A stretch of 64,000 nt of DNA from Ketogulonicigenium vulgare WSH-001 (lineage in GTDB: Bacteria; Pseudomonadota; Alphaproteobacteria; Rhodobacterales; Rhodobacteraceae): positions 310,001 to 374,000 of the forward strand of contig NC_017384.1 of the NCBI RefSeq assembly GCF_000223375.1, in the 5' to 3' direction. Shown here piece by piece: positions 8,429-18,067 of this stretch. The stretch's first letter is position 1, and each line of letters begins with the position of its first letter. The notes beneath the pieces were generated by a model. That model was given only the letters and a program-made list of their open reading frames with translations. It was not told the DNA's origin and did not search any database. A program made the translations under genes and the position numbers.

Positions 8429-9751
8429 ATGGACAACCAAGCCGAGAAAACCAAAAAGCTGTTCATCAAGACCTATGGCTGTCAGATGAACGTCTATGAC
8501 AGCGAGCGCATGGCAGAAACGCTGGGCGCGCAGGGCTATGTCACCACAGATAACGCCGAAGAGGCGGATATGGTGCTGCTGAACACCTGTCACATCCGCG
8601 AAAAGGCGGCTGAAAAGGTCTATTCCGATCTGGGCCGCCTGAAGCCGTTGAAAGAGGCAAACCCTCAACTGAAGATCGGTGTCGCAGGCTGCGTCGCGCA
8701 GGCCGAAGGCGCCGAGATCATGCGCCGGATGCCTTTGGTCGATCTGGTCGTCGGCCCGCAAAGCTATCACAATCTGCCCGCGATGGAGGCCCGCGTTCAA
8801 TCGGGCCGCCGCGCCGTCGATACGGATTTCGAGGTTGATAAGTTCACGCAACTCAAGGCGCGTCCGCGCGCCCAGCGCGGCCCGACCGCTTTCCTGACCG
8901 TGCAAGAGGGCTGCGATAAATTCTGCGCCTTCTGTGTGGTCCCCTATACGCGCGGCTCCGAAGTCAGCCGCCCCGCCGATAAGATCATCGCCGAGGCGCA
9001 GGGTCTGGTCGAGGCCGGTGTGCGCGAGATTACACTGCTGGGCCAGAATGTGAACGCATGGCACGGGCAGGGCGCCGAGGGGCTGGGCGATCTGGTGCGC
9101 CGCCTTGCGCGGATCGACGGGCTGGCCCGTATCCGCTATACGACTTCGCACCCCAATGACATGGCCGATGATCTGATCGCCGCCCATGCCGAGGAAGAAA
9201 AGCTGATGCCCTATCTGCACCTGCCGGTGCAATCGGGATCGGATCGCATCCTAAAGGCGATGAACCGCAAACATACGGCGGAACAATATCTGCGCCTGAT
9301 CGAACGCATCCGCGCTGCACGCCCCGATATCGTGCTGTCGTCGGATTTCATCGTCGGCTTTCCGGGCGAGACGGATCAGGATTTCGAAGATACGCTGCAG
9401 CTTTGTGCAGAAGTCGGCTTTGGCGCCTCGTTCAGCTTCAAATATTCGGCACGCCCCGGCACGCCCGCCGCTGAAAAGCCCGAGCTGCCGCCCGCACTGC
9501 TCGACGCGCGGTTGCAGCGTCTGCAGGCGCAGATCATCGCGCAGCAAAACGCCTCGCTGGCCAGTATGGTGGGTCGGACGATCCCTGTTTTGTTCGAAAA
9601 GAAAGGCCGGATGCCCGGTCAACTGATCGGCAAATCCGGTTACCTGCATGCCGTTCACGCCGATGCGCCCGAAAGCGATATCGCTGAAATCCGCATGGTC
9701 GAGATTATGGCGACCAGCACCAATTCGCTTGCCGGCCGTCTGGCCACCTAA
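8429..9751 (+). CDS. miaB: tRNA-2-methylthio-N6-dimethylallyladenosine synthase
   Basis: A 440-residue radical-SAM methylthiotransferase that adds a methylthio group to i6A37 of tRNAs reading UNN codons. The N-terminal MTTase domain begins [13 protein letters not shown]. The radical-SAM cluster motif is C162-x3-C166-x2-C169 (CDKFCAFC). A C-terminal TRAM domain contains [13 protein letters not shown]. The ATG at 8429 is preferred over the adjacent GTG at 8426 because GGAAG at 8416-8420 is then better spaced. It heads a plus-strand run into phoH, ybeY and lnt, an order common in alphaproteobacteria. Confidence 0.96.
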   Translation: MDNQAEKTKKLFIKTYGCQMNVYDSERMAETLGAQGYVTTDNAEEADMVLLNTCHIREKAAEKVYSDLGRLKPLKEANPQLKIGVAGCVAQAEGAEIMRRMPLVDLVVGPQSYHNLPAMEARVQSGRRAVDTDFEVDKFTQLKARPRAQRGPTAFLTVQEGCDKFCAFCVVPYTRGSEVSRPADKIIAEAQGLVEAGVREITLLGQNVNAWHGQGAEGLGDLVRRLARIDGLARIRYTTSHPNDMADDLIAAHAEEEKLMPYLHLPVQSGSDRILKAMNRKHTAEQYLRLIERIRAARPDIVLSSDFIVGFPGETDQDFEDTLQLCAEVGFGASFSFKYSARPGTPAAEKPELPPALLDARLQRLQAQIIAQQNASLASMVGRTIPVLFEKKGRMPGQLIGKSGYLHAVHADAPESDIAEIRMVEIMATSTNSLAGRLAT

Positions 9752-9836
9752 ACACGAGGCTTGCGCGATGCAGCATCAGGGGGCAAAACACCCCTATGGT
9801 GTTGCAATTTCCGCTATGGCCACAAAGGAGCACTGA

Positions 9837-10877
9837 TTGTCACTGACGCCGCAGCCGCCCGGGCCGCATCAGCCCGATACGGGCGAGACGATCCTTGAAT
9901 TCCCTGACAACTATCTGCTTATCGACCTGTGCGGTCAGCATGACCGCCATCTGGCCCTGATCGAAGATCGCCTGTCGGTGCAGATCCTGCGCCGCGGCAA
10001 TCAGCTGTCGGTCGTGGGCGAGCCTGATGACCGCACCCGCGCTTGCGACGTCCTTGAGGCGCTGTACCAGCGGCTTGAGGCGGGTAAGGGTCTGGAAACC
10101 GCCGACATTGATCGCGAGATCCGCATGGGCAGCCCCGCCCAGCCCGAAGTGCAGCGCGATGCGCCTGCAGCGCCCCTTGGCGGCCCGCGTCCCTCGCTTG
10201 ATGCGCCGGTCGAGATCCGCACCCGCCGCAAAACGGTCGAGCCGCGCACCGAGGCGCAAAAGACCTATGTCCGCAATCTGATGGACAACGAGTTGGCCTT
10301 TGGCATCGGCCCTGCGGGCACCGGCAAGACCTATCTGGCGGTTGCCGTTGGCGTGTCGATGTTCCTTGGCGGCCATGTCGACCGCATCATCCTGTCGCGC
10401 CCCGCTGTCGAGGCGGGCGAGCGTCTGGGCTTTTTGCCGGGCGACGCCAAGGAAAAGATCGACCCCTATATGCAGCCGCTTTATGACGCGCTGAACGACT
10501 TCCTGCCCGGCAAGCAGGTGCAAAAGATGATGGAGGAAAAGGTGATCGAGATCGCGCCTTTGGCCTTCATGCGCGGACGCACCTTGTCGAATGCTTTTGT
10601 CGTGCTGGACGAGGCGCAAAACGCCACATCCATGCAGATGAAGATGTTCCTGACCCGTCTGGGCGAGGGGTCGCGCATGGTGATCACGGGCGACCGCACG
10701 CAGGTCGACCTGCCGCGCGGCGTGACCTCGGGCCTCTCCGAGGCCGAGCGTCTGCTGAAGGGCATCAAGCGGATCAGCTTTAACTATTTCACCGCGCAGG
10801 ATGTGGTGCGTCACCCGCTGGTGGCGCGGATCATCGCCGCCTATGAGGCGGATGACGAAAGGAATGCCGCGCGATGA
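9837..10877 (+). CDS. PhoH family P-loop ATPase
   Basis: A 346-residue cytoplasmic ATPase of the PhoH (YbeZ) family, thought to work with YbeY in RNA metabolism. The P-loop is at about 158-165 (GPAGTGKT) and the Walker B-like segment reads FVVLDEAQNAT. An N-terminal KH-like region precedes the ATPase core. It starts with TTG at 9837, supported by AAAGGAG at 9824-9830 with ideal spacing. The stop overlaps the ybeY start as ATGA, so the two are translationally coupled. Confidence 0.93.
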   Translation: MSLTPQPPGPHQPDTGETILEFPDNYLLIDLCGQHDRHLALIEDRLSVQILRRGNQLSVVGEPDDRTRACDVLEALYQRLEAGKGLETADIDREIRMGSPAQPEVQRDAPAAPLGGPRPSLDAPVEIRTRRKTVEPRTEAQKTYVRNLMDNELAFGIGPAGTGKTYLAVAVGVSMFLGGHVDRIILSRPAVEAGERLGFLPGDAKEKIDPYMQPLYDALNDFLPGKQVQKMMEEKVIEIAPLAFMRGRTLSNAFVVLDEAQNATSMQMKMFLTRLGEGSRMVITGDRTQVDLPRGVTSGLSEAERLLKGIKRISFNYFTAQDVVRHPLVARIIAAYEADDERNAAR

Positions 10878-11371
10878 ACGTCGATTGCCTGATCGAGGAA
10901 ACGCGTTGGCATGCCGTCGATCTGGATGCTTTGGCGGTCAAGGCGGCGGCGGGCGTTGCCGCCCGCCTGCAACTGCCGGCGGATCTAGAGATCAGCCTGC
11001 TCGCGTGCAACGACGCGCGCATCGCAGAACTCAACGCCGATTTTCGCGGCAAGCCAAAGCCCACGAATGTGCTCTCTTGGCCGTCCGAGGAACGCGGCGC
11101 GCGCACCGCCGGCGATATGCCGATGCTGCCGCAAGCGGGCGATGACCCCGAGATCGGCGATATCGCCATCGCCTTTGAAACCTGCGCCCGCGAGGCGGAT
11201 GAGGGCGGCAAAGCGCTGGATGTGCATGTGACGCATCTTTTGGTGCATGGCTGCCTGCATTTGCTGGGATTTGATCACGAACGCGACGAAGATGCTGCGC
11301 TGATGGAAGGTCTGGAAACAGAAATCCTTGGCAAAATGGGCATCGCTGACCCATATTCGGATCACAACTAA
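10874..11371 (+). CDS. ybeY: rRNA maturation factor / endoribonuclease YbeY
   Basis: A 165-residue metalloprotein needed for 16S rRNA 3' maturation and ribosome quality control. The zinc motif H-x3-H-x5-H is intact (H125, H129, H135 in HGCLHLLGFDH). It overlaps the PhoH-family gene by 4 bp, matching the usual partnership, and is followed by the CorC-like gene as in the E. coli ybeZ-ybeY-ybeX-lnt order. Confidence 0.96.
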   Translation: MNVDCLIEETRWHAVDLDALAVKAAAGVAARLQLPADLEISLLACNDARIAELNADFRGKPKPTNVLSWPSEERGARTAGDMPMLPQAGDDPEIGDIAIAFETCAREADEGGKALDVHVTHLLVHGCLHLLGFDHERDEDAALMEGLETEILGKMGIADPYSDHN

Positions 11372-11377
11372 TTTTTC

Positions 11378-11398
11378 GGACGGGTGAAACCCCCGTCC
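11378..11398 (+). other. Intercistronic hairpin between ybeY and the CorC-like gene
   Basis: GGACGGG (11378-11384), loop TGAAACC, CCCGTCC (11392-11398). There is no following T-run, so it is probably an RNA-stability or partial attenuation element rather than a terminator. Confidence 0.4.
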
Positions 11399-11422
11399 CC
11401 CATCGGTTTCAGGAAGGAGACC

Positions 11423-12307
11423 ATGTCAGACGCGAGCAATCAGCCCCCGTCAACCCAGAACGGGTTGCACGAGGAGCAAGGCGAGGCTGCCTCTAACGAG
11501 GGGCAAAGTCGTGGCGGCTTTCTGAGCCGTATCTTTGATGCCCTAAACCCGCAGGACAGCGTCAAAACCGCCGAGGCCATTGGGCCCGTGCTGGGTATTG
11601 GCAATCTGCGCCGCCTCGAGGTCGAGGATGTCGCAACCCCGAAAGCCGAAATCGTCGCGCTGCCGGTTGACAGCAGCTTTGACTTTCTGGTCGAGACGTT
11701 CCGCGAAACCGGGATGAGCCGCATTCCTGTCTACGAGGGAACGCTGGATACGCCCCTTGGCATGGTCAACCTGAAGGATCTGGCGCTGAAATTCGGCTTT
11801 GGCGCGGATGTGACAGGCTTTGATCTGCGCGGCATTTTGCGCCCCGTGCTGTATGTGCCCCCGTCGATGCCGCTTGGCGCGCTTTTGGCCAAAATGCAGG
11901 CCGAACGCATCCATATGGCACTCGTGATCGACGAATACGGCGGCACCGACGGATTGCTGACCATCGAAGACCTGATCGAAACCGTCGTCGGCGAGATCGA
12001 GGACGAGCATGACATCGAAGAGCTGGACGATCTGACGCAGGAATCCCCGCTGGTCTGGGAGGCCGATGCCACGGTCTCGCTGCAAAATTTTGCCGCGCAA
12101 TCGGGCTTTGATCTGACCGCCGATGACGGCATCGACGAAGAAGAGGTCGAGACCCTTGGCGGTCTTGCCTTTATGCTGTCGGGCGATGTGCCCGAAACCG
12201 GCGAGATTATCGCACATCCCGCAGGCGCAAGTTTCGAGGTGCTCGATGCCGATAATCGCCGCATCAAACGTCTGCGGATCAATCTGCCCGAGGCCGTTCC
12301 GGAATAA
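11423..12307 (+). CDS. CorC/HlyC-family CBS-domain protein (YbeX-like)
   Basis: A 294-residue protein with two CBS domains (about 65-190) and a C-terminal CorC_HlyC transporter-associated domain (about 205-290, with GGLAFMLSGDVPETGE). It has no membrane segment, so it is the soluble YbeX-like type rather than the membrane-anchored CNNM type. Homologues are linked to magnesium handling or ribosome metabolism. The ATG at 11423 has a strong AAGGAGA at 11414-11420; an upstream GTG at 11384 lies inside the hairpin and is less likely. The stop codon abuts the lnt start codon. Confidence 0.9.
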   Translation: MSDASNQPPSTQNGLHEEQGEAASNEGQSRGGFLSRIFDALNPQDSVKTAEAIGPVLGIGNLRRLEVEDVATPKAEIVALPVDSSFDFLVETFRETGMSRIPVYEGTLDTPLGMVNLKDLALKFGFGADVTGFDLRGILRPVLYVPPSMPLGALLAKMQAERIHMALVIDEYGGTDGLLTIEDLIETVVGEIEDEHDIEELDDLTQESPLVWEADATVSLQNFAAQSGFDLTADDGIDEEEVETLGGLAFMLSGDVPETGEIIAHPAGASFEVLDADNRRIKRLRINLPEAVPE

Positions 12308-13780
12308 ATGAAGCGTTTGAAATTAGATCGCGGCCGCGCCATGCGCGCGGTCGCATGGATGGCTCTGGGGGCGCTTGCCGGTTTTGGCATAGCGCCCTTT
12401 GGTCTTTGGCCGCTGACCATTCTGGCGCTGGCGATTTTCTTTGCCAAAGCAGGCAGCGGCTTTCGCAGGTTCTGGCTGTTTGGCTTTGGCTATTTCGCGC
12501 TGACCCTGTGGTGGATTGTCGAGCCGTTCTTGGTCGATATCGCCCGACACGGCGCACTGGCGCCCTTTGGCCTGTTCGCAATGTGCGGCGGCATGGCATT
12601 GTTTTGGGGCCTTGGCGGCTGGCTGATGCGCCGCCTGCACCTGTCCGGCCCTTTTGCCGCGGCCGCGGTGATCGCGCTGGCGGAACTCGTGCGCGCGCGG
12701 ATTTTTACCGGCTTTCCGTGGGCGATGCCGGGCGAGATCTGGATCGACACGCCCATCGCGCAATATGGGGCGTGGGGCGGGCCGCTGGGGCTGACGTTCC
12801 TCACACTTGGTCTTGCGGCGGCGCTGGCGTGGCTGGGCCCGCGCGCCCGCACGATGGCGGTGCCGGGCGGGATCGCGGCGCTGTGGGCCGCATCGCTTGC
12901 GCTATTCCCCGCGCTGCCTGATCCGACCGGCGGGCCGCTGGTGCGCATGGTACAGCCCAATATTGCACAGGCCGATAAATGGCGGCCCGAGACGGTCGAG
13001 ACTCTGATCCCGCTGATGCGCGATCTGTCGGTGGGCGGTGCGACGCCCGATCTGGTCGTCTGGCCCGAATCCGCAACGCCATGGCTGCTCGAGGATGCGC
13101 GCGGCCTGTTCGAGGCGATTGCCGAGGAATCCGGCGCCCCACTGATGGTGGGGGCGGTGTCCTTGCGCGGCGAGGAATTCTTTAATTCGCTGGCATTGGT
13201 CGAGCCTGATGTGCCGCTGCAGGTCTATGACAAAGTGCATCTGGTGCCCTTTGGCGAATATATCCCGTTCGGCGAGACGCTCTCGCAATGGGGCATCAGC
13301 GGTTTTGCCGCCCGTGATGGGGCGGGTTTCGATATCGGCACCGGGCCGGGGCGGCTGGATGTGCCGGGCATCGGCTGGGCGCAGGCGTTGATCTGCTATG
13401 AGGGCATCTTCGCCCCCGAGGTGCGCGCCGCCGTGAATGCCGCAGGCGCGCGCCCGCGTCTCATGGTGCTGGTGACCAATGATGCTTGGTTCGGCCGCTT
13501 TGCCGGTCCTTACCAGCATCTGGTGCAGGCGCGGATGCGCGCGATCGAGCTGGGCCTGCCGATGGTGCGGGTCGGAAATAACGGTGTCTCGGCGATGATT
13601 GATCCGCGCGGGCGGATGACGGCCAGCCTGCCGCTGGATCAGGCAGGGCGTTTGGATGCGCTGCTGCCGCAGGCCCTCGGTGCAACACCCTATGCACGCT
13701 TTGGTGATTGGCCCGCATTTGCGGCGATTTTTCTGCTTTTGGGCGCGCTTATCACCATCCGCGCGCGCAAACCGCATTGA
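12308..13780 (+). CDS. lnt: Apolipoprotein N-acyltransferase
   Basis: A 490-residue inner-membrane enzyme that transfers an acyl chain to the N-terminal cysteine of lipoproteins. Several N-terminal hydrophobic segments (residues about 15-210) precede a nitrilase-like domain. The catalytic triad is readable: E254 (VVWPES), K309 (YDKVHLVPFGEY) and C363 (LICYEGIF). It starts directly after the CorC-like stop. A bulged GC-rich hairpin at 13790-13812 follows the gene. Confidence 0.95.
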   Translation: MKRLKLDRGRAMRAVAWMALGALAGFGIAPFGLWPLTILALAIFFAKAGSGFRRFWLFGFGYFALTLWWIVEPFLVDIARHGALAPFGLFAMCGGMALFWGLGGWLMRRLHLSGPFAAAAVIALAELVRARIFTGFPWAMPGEIWIDTPIAQYGAWGGPLGLTFLTLGLAAALAWLGPRARTMAVPGGIAALWAASLALFPALPDPTGGPLVRMVQPNIAQADKWRPETVETLIPLMRDLSVGGATPDLVVWPESATPWLLEDARGLFEAIAEESGAPLMVGAVSLRGEEFFNSLALVEPDVPLQVYDKVHLVPFGEYIPFGETLSQWGISGFAARDGAGFDIGTGPGRLDVPGIGWAQALICYEGIFAPEVRAAVNAAGARPRLMVLVTNDAWFGRFAGPYQHLVQARMRAIELGLPMVRVGNNGVSAMIDPRGRMTASLPLDQAGRLDALLPQALGATPYARFGDWPAFAAIFLLLGALITIRARKPH

Positions 13781-13789
13781 CCCCAGCGC

Positions 13790-13812
13790 GGGGCAGGCAT
13801 AGGCCTGTCCCC
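13790..13812 (+). terminator. GC-rich hairpin after lnt
   Basis: GGGG-CAGGC (13790-13798) pairs with GCCTG-T-CCCC (13803-13812), one T bulged. No T-run follows. It separates lnt from the metK riboswitch and may end the lnt transcript weakly. Confidence 0.35.
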
Positions 13813-13818
13813 AGCATC

Positions 13819-13868
13819 CCCCACAACGGCTTCCTGACGTGGCGGGTAAGATTGAAATGGAGCAATTT
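13819..13868 (+). promoter_or_regulatory. SAM/SAH riboswitch controlling metK
   Basis: The segment carries the conserved core of the SAM/SAH riboswitch class known upstream of metK in Rhodobacterales. CCAC (13821-13824) and GTGG (13839-13842) form the stem. Its loop holds AACGGCTTCCTGAC. The 3' element ATGGAGCAATTT (13857-13868) can pair through GGAGC with GCTTC of the loop to form the pseudoknot. GGAG (13859-13862) is also the metK ribosome-binding site, 9 bases before the ATG, so ligand binding should hide it and repress translation. I recognised it by motif, not by covariance search. Confidence 0.9.
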
Positions 13869-13871
13869 CTC

Positions 13872-15053
13872 ATGGCCCGACAGGACTATATCTTCACTTC
13901 GGAATCGGTTTCCGAAGGGCATCCCGACAAGGTGTGCGACCGTATTTCGGACTCGGTGCTTGACGCCTTTATCGCCGAAGAGCCCGAGGCGCGCGTCGCC
14001 TGCGAGACCTTTGCCACCACCAACCGTGTGGTTATCGGCGGCGAGGTCGGCCTGTCCGACAAGGCACGCCTGCATGAATTCATGGACAAGGTCGAGGGCA
14101 TCACCCGCGAGGCGATCCGCGACATCGGCTACGAGCAGGACGAGTTCCACCACGCCACCGTCGAGGTGACGAACCTGCTGCACGAGCAGTCCGCCCATAT
14201 CGCCCAAGGCGTCAATGCGCGTGACAATAAGGACGAGGGTGCAGGCGATCAGGGCATTATGTTCGGTTACGCCACCACCGAGACGCCCGAGCTGATGCCT
14301 GCGCCGATCCAATACGCCCATGCGATCCTGCGCCGTCTGGCCGAGGCGCGCAAATCCGGCGCCGCGCCGCTGCTGCGCCCCGATGCAAAGTCGCAAATCT
14401 CGCTGCGCTATGCGGGCGGCAAACCGGTCGAGGTGACCTCGATCGTGCTGTCCACCCAGCATGCCAGCGCGGCGCAAAGCTCGGATGATATCCGCGCGAT
14501 TGTCGAGCCTTATATCACCGAAGTCCTGCCCGAGGGCTGGCTGACGGATAAAACCGAATGGTGGGTGAACCCCACGGGCACCTTTGTCATTGGTGGCCCC
14601 GATGGCGATGCGGGCCTGACCGGGCGCAAGATCATTGTCGATACCTATGGCGGTGCGGCCCCCCATGGCGGCGGCGCGTTCTCGGGCAAGGACCCGACAA
14701 AGGTTGACCGCTCGGCCGCCTATGCCGCGCGTTATCTGGCGAAAAACGTGGTGGCGGCGGGCCTTGCCGAACGCTGCCTGATCCAAGTGTCCTATGCTAT
14801 TGGTGTGGCCAAACCCCTGTCGATCTATGTCGACACCTATGGCACGGGCGAGGTGGACGATGCCGCGATCGAAAAGGCGCTGGGCCAAGTTATGGACCTG
14901 TCGCCGCGCGGTATTCGCAACCACCTGCAACTGAACCGCCCGATCTATGCGCGCACCTCGGCCTATGGCCACTTTGGTCGCGCGCCGGATGCGGATGGCG
15001 GATTTAGCTGGGAACGCACCGATCTGATCGACGCGCTGAAGCGCAGCGTCTAA
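13872..15053 (+). CDS. metK: S-adenosylmethionine synthetase
   Basis: A 393-residue enzyme making SAM from methionine and ATP. The N-terminal GHPDKVCD motif (from residue 16), the central [14 protein letters not shown] segment ([12 protein letters not shown]) and the C-terminal [16 protein letters not shown] stretch are typical. The start at 13872 is set by the GGAG at 13859-13862; the upstream in-frame GTG 13839 and ATG 13857 lie within the riboswitch and would destroy its logic. A terminator follows at once. Confidence 0.97.
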   Translation: MARQDYIFTSESVSEGHPDKVCDRISDSVLDAFIAEEPEARVACETFATTNRVVIGGEVGLSDKARLHEFMDKVEGITREAIRDIGYEQDEFHHATVEVTNLLHEQSAHIAQGVNARDNKDEGAGDQGIMFGYATTETPELMPAPIQYAHAILRRLAEARKSGAAPLLRPDAKSQISLRYAGGKPVEVTSIVLSTQHASAAQSSDDIRAIVEPYITEVLPEGWLTDKTEWWVNPTGTFVIGGPDGDAGLTGRKIIVDTYGGAAPHGGGAFSGKDPTKVDRSAAYAARYLAKNVVAAGLAERCLIQVSYAIGVAKPLSIYVDTYGTGEVDDAAIEKALGQVMDLSPRGIRNHLQLNRPIYARTSAYGHFGRAPDADGGFSWERTDLIDALKRSV

Positions 15054-15059
15054 GATGAT

Positions 15060-15090
15060 AAGGCCCCGGTGTTCCGGGGCCTTACTTTTA
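15060..15090 (+). terminator. Intrinsic terminator of metK
   Basis: AAGGCCCCGG (15060-15069), loop TGTT, CCGGGGCCTT (15074-15083), then ACTTTTA. A strong 10-bp stem with a T-rich tail. Confidence 0.85.
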
Positions 15091-15110
15091 TCCAACGATC
15101 GAGACCACTG

Positions 15111-15407
15111 ATGCGCCTGACCCTGACAGCTTTACTTGCCCTTGTTTTTCTTGCCGGTTGTGGCGGCGGCTCGATGGCCAGCTATGGCGGCACGACCACG
15201 GTCAGGGGTGTCGGGCAGAATGATCTTTTGAAACTACGCGCAGGCCCCAGCCTTGAATATGCCGTGATTCTGGGCCTGCCTGACGGCACGCGCCTGCGCC
15301 GTCAGGATTGTGTCACGGAGCTGGGGCAGCGGTGGTGCCGCGTCAGCCTGGCGGCGGCACCCGGTATTCACGGCTATGTCTCGGCCGATTACCTGACCGC
15401 CAACTAA
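15111..15407 (+). CDS. Small SH3-domain lipoprotein
   Basis: A 98-residue exported protein. The signal peptide ends in a lipobox (L14-A-G-C17), so it should be lipidated at Cys17. The remaining 80 residues resemble a bacterial SH3 (SH3b) domain: LKLRAGPSLEYAVILGLPDGTRLRR followed by WCRVSLAAAPGIHGYVSADYL. Such domains bind cell-wall or protein ligands. The ATG at 15111 is chosen because it gives a proper signal peptide. The stop abuts the stop of the convergent oxidoreductase gene. Confidence 0.8.
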   Translation: MRLTLTALLALVFLAGCGGGSMASYGGTTTVRGVGQNDLLKLRAGPSLEYAVILGLPDGTRLRRQDCVTELGQRWCRVSLAAAPGIHGYVSADYLTAN

Positions 15408-16712
15408 TTACAGCCCTAACCTGTCGCGCAGCGCGAACCACGTCATCGCCAGCGTCAACAGCGGCGCGCGAAACGCCGTGCCGCCCGGAAAGGGCGTCAC
15501 GGGCAGCGCGCCCATCACGTCGAACTTGCCCGCTTGGCCCAGCACTGCCTCGGCCATGACGCGGCCTGCCATACCGGCCAGCGCGACGCCGTGGCCCGAA
15601 TAGCCCGAGGCGGACAGGATATTGGGCGCCACCCGCGCCACATAGGGCAGGCGCGACATGGTGATCGCCAATGTGCCACCCCAGACATGGCTGATTTTTA
15701 CGCTCTGCAGTTGCGGGAACAGCGACAACATCCGCGCTTGCAGCGCCGTTCCGATATCCTTGGGGTAGCCGATGGAATAGCTTTCACGCCCGCCAAACAG
15801 GAAACGGCCATCCTCGGACATGCGATAGTAATTCACCACGAATTTGCTGTCCGCAACCGCGATATCCTCGGCCAGAACCTGGGCCGCCAGATCACCCAAG
15901 GGTTCGGTCGCGCCGATGAAACTGTTGATTGGCATGACGCGGGCGGGGACTTTGGGCACGATATCGGTCAGATAACCATTGCCCGCCGTGATGACCCAAT
16001 CGGCGGTGACGCTGCCGTTTGGGGTATGGACGGTCGCGGGCTGGCCTTGGTCGATGCGGATCGCTTCGGACTTTTCAAAGATCACCGCGCCCGCTTGCTC
16101 GGCGCTCGCGGCCAGCGCCAGCGCATAGCGCAGCGGATGGACATGTCCCGCGCCGCGGTCGATCTGGCCCGCGACATAAGACTCCGTTTTCACCAGCGCC
16201 CGGATGCCGTCCTTGTCCAGCGAGGTGATCTTGTCATAGCCATAGCGGTCGCGCAGGAAATCAGCCTCGGCGCGCATCTCGCGCCCCTCGGTCGCGGAAT
16301 ATTCGCCATGGGCGACGCCGGGGCGATAGCGGGCCTCGGGCGCGGTCACGCTGCAAAAATCGACCAGTTGGGATTTGGCGTCCTCGGCCACATCCCATAG
16401 CGCGCGGGCGCGGGTCGCGCCCAGCCGCTTTTCCAGCCAGATCTGGCCCTTGTTATAGCCCGAGCCAACCTGCCCGCCATTGCGGCCAGAGGCGCCAAAG
16501 CCGGGGCGGTGCGCGTCCAGCACGATGACCGACAGTCCCGCGGCCGCCAGCGTTTTAGCCGCCCAAAGACCGGTATAGCCCGCGCCGATCACGCAGGCAT
16601 CAACCCGATGCGCGCCATGCAGCTGCGGGCGGGCAGGGGGAATGGTCGCGCTGGCTGTGTACCAGCTGGGCGGATACTCCCCCGGTTTGTCGTTGCGATA
16701 GAGAGGGTTCAT
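15408..16712 (-). CDS. FAD-dependent amine oxidoreductase (gamma-glutamylputrescine oxidase, PuuB-like)
   Basis: A 434-residue DAO-family flavoprotein. The Rossmann motif sits at DACVIGAGYTGLWAA (residues about 40-55), followed by GFGASGRNGGQVGSGYNKGQ, a pattern shared with PuuB and OrdL. In the Puu pathway it oxidises gamma-glutamyl-putrescine to the aldehyde with release of ammonia and peroxide. Its ATG overlaps the stop of the upstream PuuA-like gene by one base. It ends the operon. The amine substrate is inferred from context. Confidence 0.85.
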   Translation of the reverse strand: MNPLYRNDKPGEYPPSWYTASATIPPARPQLHGAHRVDACVIGAGYTGLWAAKTLAAAGLSVIVLDAHRPGFGASGRNGGQVGSGYNKGQIWLEKRLGATRARALWDVAEDAKSQLVDFCSVTAPEARYRPGVAHGEYSATEGREMRAEADFLRDRYGYDKITSLDKDGIRALVKTESYVAGQIDRGAGHVHPLRYALALAASAEQAGAVIFEKSEAIRIDQGQPATVHTPNGSVTADWVITAGNGYLTDIVPKVPARVMPINSFIGATEPLGDLAAQVLAEDIAVADSKFVVNYYRMSEDGRFLFGGRESYSIGYPKDIGTALQARMLSLFPQLQSVKISHVWGGTLAITMSRLPYVARVAPNILSASGYSGHGVALAGMAGRVMAEAVLGQAGKFDVMGALPVTPFPGGTAFRAPLLTLAMTWFALRDRLGL

Positions 16713-18067
16713 CAGACGTTCAGCAGCAAATGTTCACGTTCCCACGGGCTGATCACCTGCAGGAATTCATCATATTCAGTGTGTTTCACGATGGAATAGA
16801 CGCGGGCAAAATCCGGCCCCATCACCTCGTGCAGGGCCTTTGACTCGTCAAACAGGTCCATCGCATCGCCCAGCGAGGTCGGGATATCCTCGCCCTCGGC
16901 ATCGCCCGCATCGCCGTGATAGCGCTTTTCGGGCCAGATCTCGTTCACCATACCCAAATAGCCGCAGGCCAGGCTGGCCGCGATGGCAAGATAGGGATTG
17001 CAGTCCATCCCGGCCAAACGGTTCTCGATCCGGCGGGCCTCGGGCGGCGAGATCGGAATGCGGATGCCGGTCGTGCGGTTGTCGCGGCCCCATTCCAGAT
17101 TGATCGGCGCGGCAAAGTTGCGCACATAGCGGCGATAGCTGTTCACATAGGGCGCCATCACCGCGATGGCCGCAGGCATATGTTCCTGCAAGCCCCCGAT
17201 GAAGTGGAAGAACAAATCGGTCTCGCCGCCATGGGGGCCGTTGAACAGATTGCGGCCCTGTAGGTCGATGATCGAATGATGAATATGCATGGCGCTGCCC
17301 GGCTCACCCTCGATCGGTTTGGCCATGAAGGTCGCGTAGCAATCATTCTTCAGCGCGGCTTCGCGGATCAGACGTTTGAAATAAAAGATCTCATCCGCCA
17401 GTTTCACCGGATCGCCGTGGCGCAGATTGATCTCGATCTGGCCGGCACCGCCCTCTTGGGTGATGCCGTCGATCTCGATGCCCTGCACTTCGGCGAATTC
17501 ATAGATGTCGTCGATGACGGGGCCGTATTCATCCACGGCGGTCATCGAATAGGCCTGCCGTGCGGCGGCGGGACGGCCGGTGCGGCCCATCATGGGCGAG
17601 ATCGCCTTGGCCGGATCGGTATTGCGGGCGACCAGATAGAATTCCATCTCGGGCGCGACAACGGGCGTCCAGCCGCGCGCTTTATAAAGCGCGACGACGC
17701 GCTTTAGCACATTGCGCGGCGAGCAGGCGACCGGATTGCCCTTTTGATCAAAGGCGTCATGGATGACCTGCAGCGTGCCATCCTTGGCCCATGGCGCAGC
17801 CGAGGCGGTTGACAGGTCGGGGCGCAGAACCATGTCAGGCTCGACATAGCCCTCGGGGCCTGCAGCCTCGGCCCATTCGCCGGTGATCGTCTGGAAAAAG
17901 ATCGAATTAGGCAGATGGAAATATTGCTGGCGCTCCCATTTCATGGCGGGAACGGCTTTACCCCGGGCGATGCCAGGGAAATCGGCAATGACACATTCGA
18001 CCTCGTCCAGCTTGTTCGCCTCGAGGTAGTCGCGCGCAGCTTGTGGGATCTGGTCGGTCCAGCTCAT
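16712..18067 (-). CDS. Glutamine synthetase-family ligase (gamma-glutamylputrescine synthetase, PuuA-like)
   Basis: A 451-residue protein of the glutamine synthetase fold. Catalytic-domain elements include PEMEFYLV, GAGQIEINLRHGDP, MHIHHS and RRIENRLAGMDCNPYLA. It lacks features of housekeeping GlnA, notably the adenylylation tyrosine region, and is shorter. Together with the oxidase, amidotransferase and importer it fits ATP-dependent gamma-glutamylation of putrescine or another amine. It overlaps the amidotransferase stop by 4 bp. A second, divergent paralogue lies at 18813-20144. Confidence 0.88.
   Translation of the reverse strand: MSWTDQIPQAARDYLEANKLDEVECVIADFPGIARGKAVPAMKWERQQYFHLPNSIFFQTITGEWAEAAGPEGYVEPDMVLRPDLSTASAAPWAKDGTLQVIHDAFDQKGNPVACSPRNVLKRVVALYKARGWTPVVAPEMEFYLVARNTDPAKAISPMMGRTGRPAAARQAYSMTAVDEYGPVIDDIYEFAEVQGIEIDGITQEGGAGQIEINLRHGDPVKLADEIFYFKRLIREAALKNDCYATFMAKPIEGEPGSAMHIHHSIIDLQGRNLFNGPHGGETDLFFHFIGGLQEHMPAAIAVMAPYVNSYRRYVRNFAAPINLEWGRDNRTTGIRIPISPPEARRIENRLAGMDCNPYLAIAASLACGYLGMVNEIWPEKRYHGDAGDAEGEDIPTSLGDAMDLFDESKALHEVMGPDFARVYSIVKHTEYDEFLQVISPWEREHLLLNV

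Noticed and set aside
13752..15095. A 447-codon minus-strand open frame opposite metK and its riboswitch
   Set aside because: Shadow of metK; low-complexity His/Gln/Arg composition.
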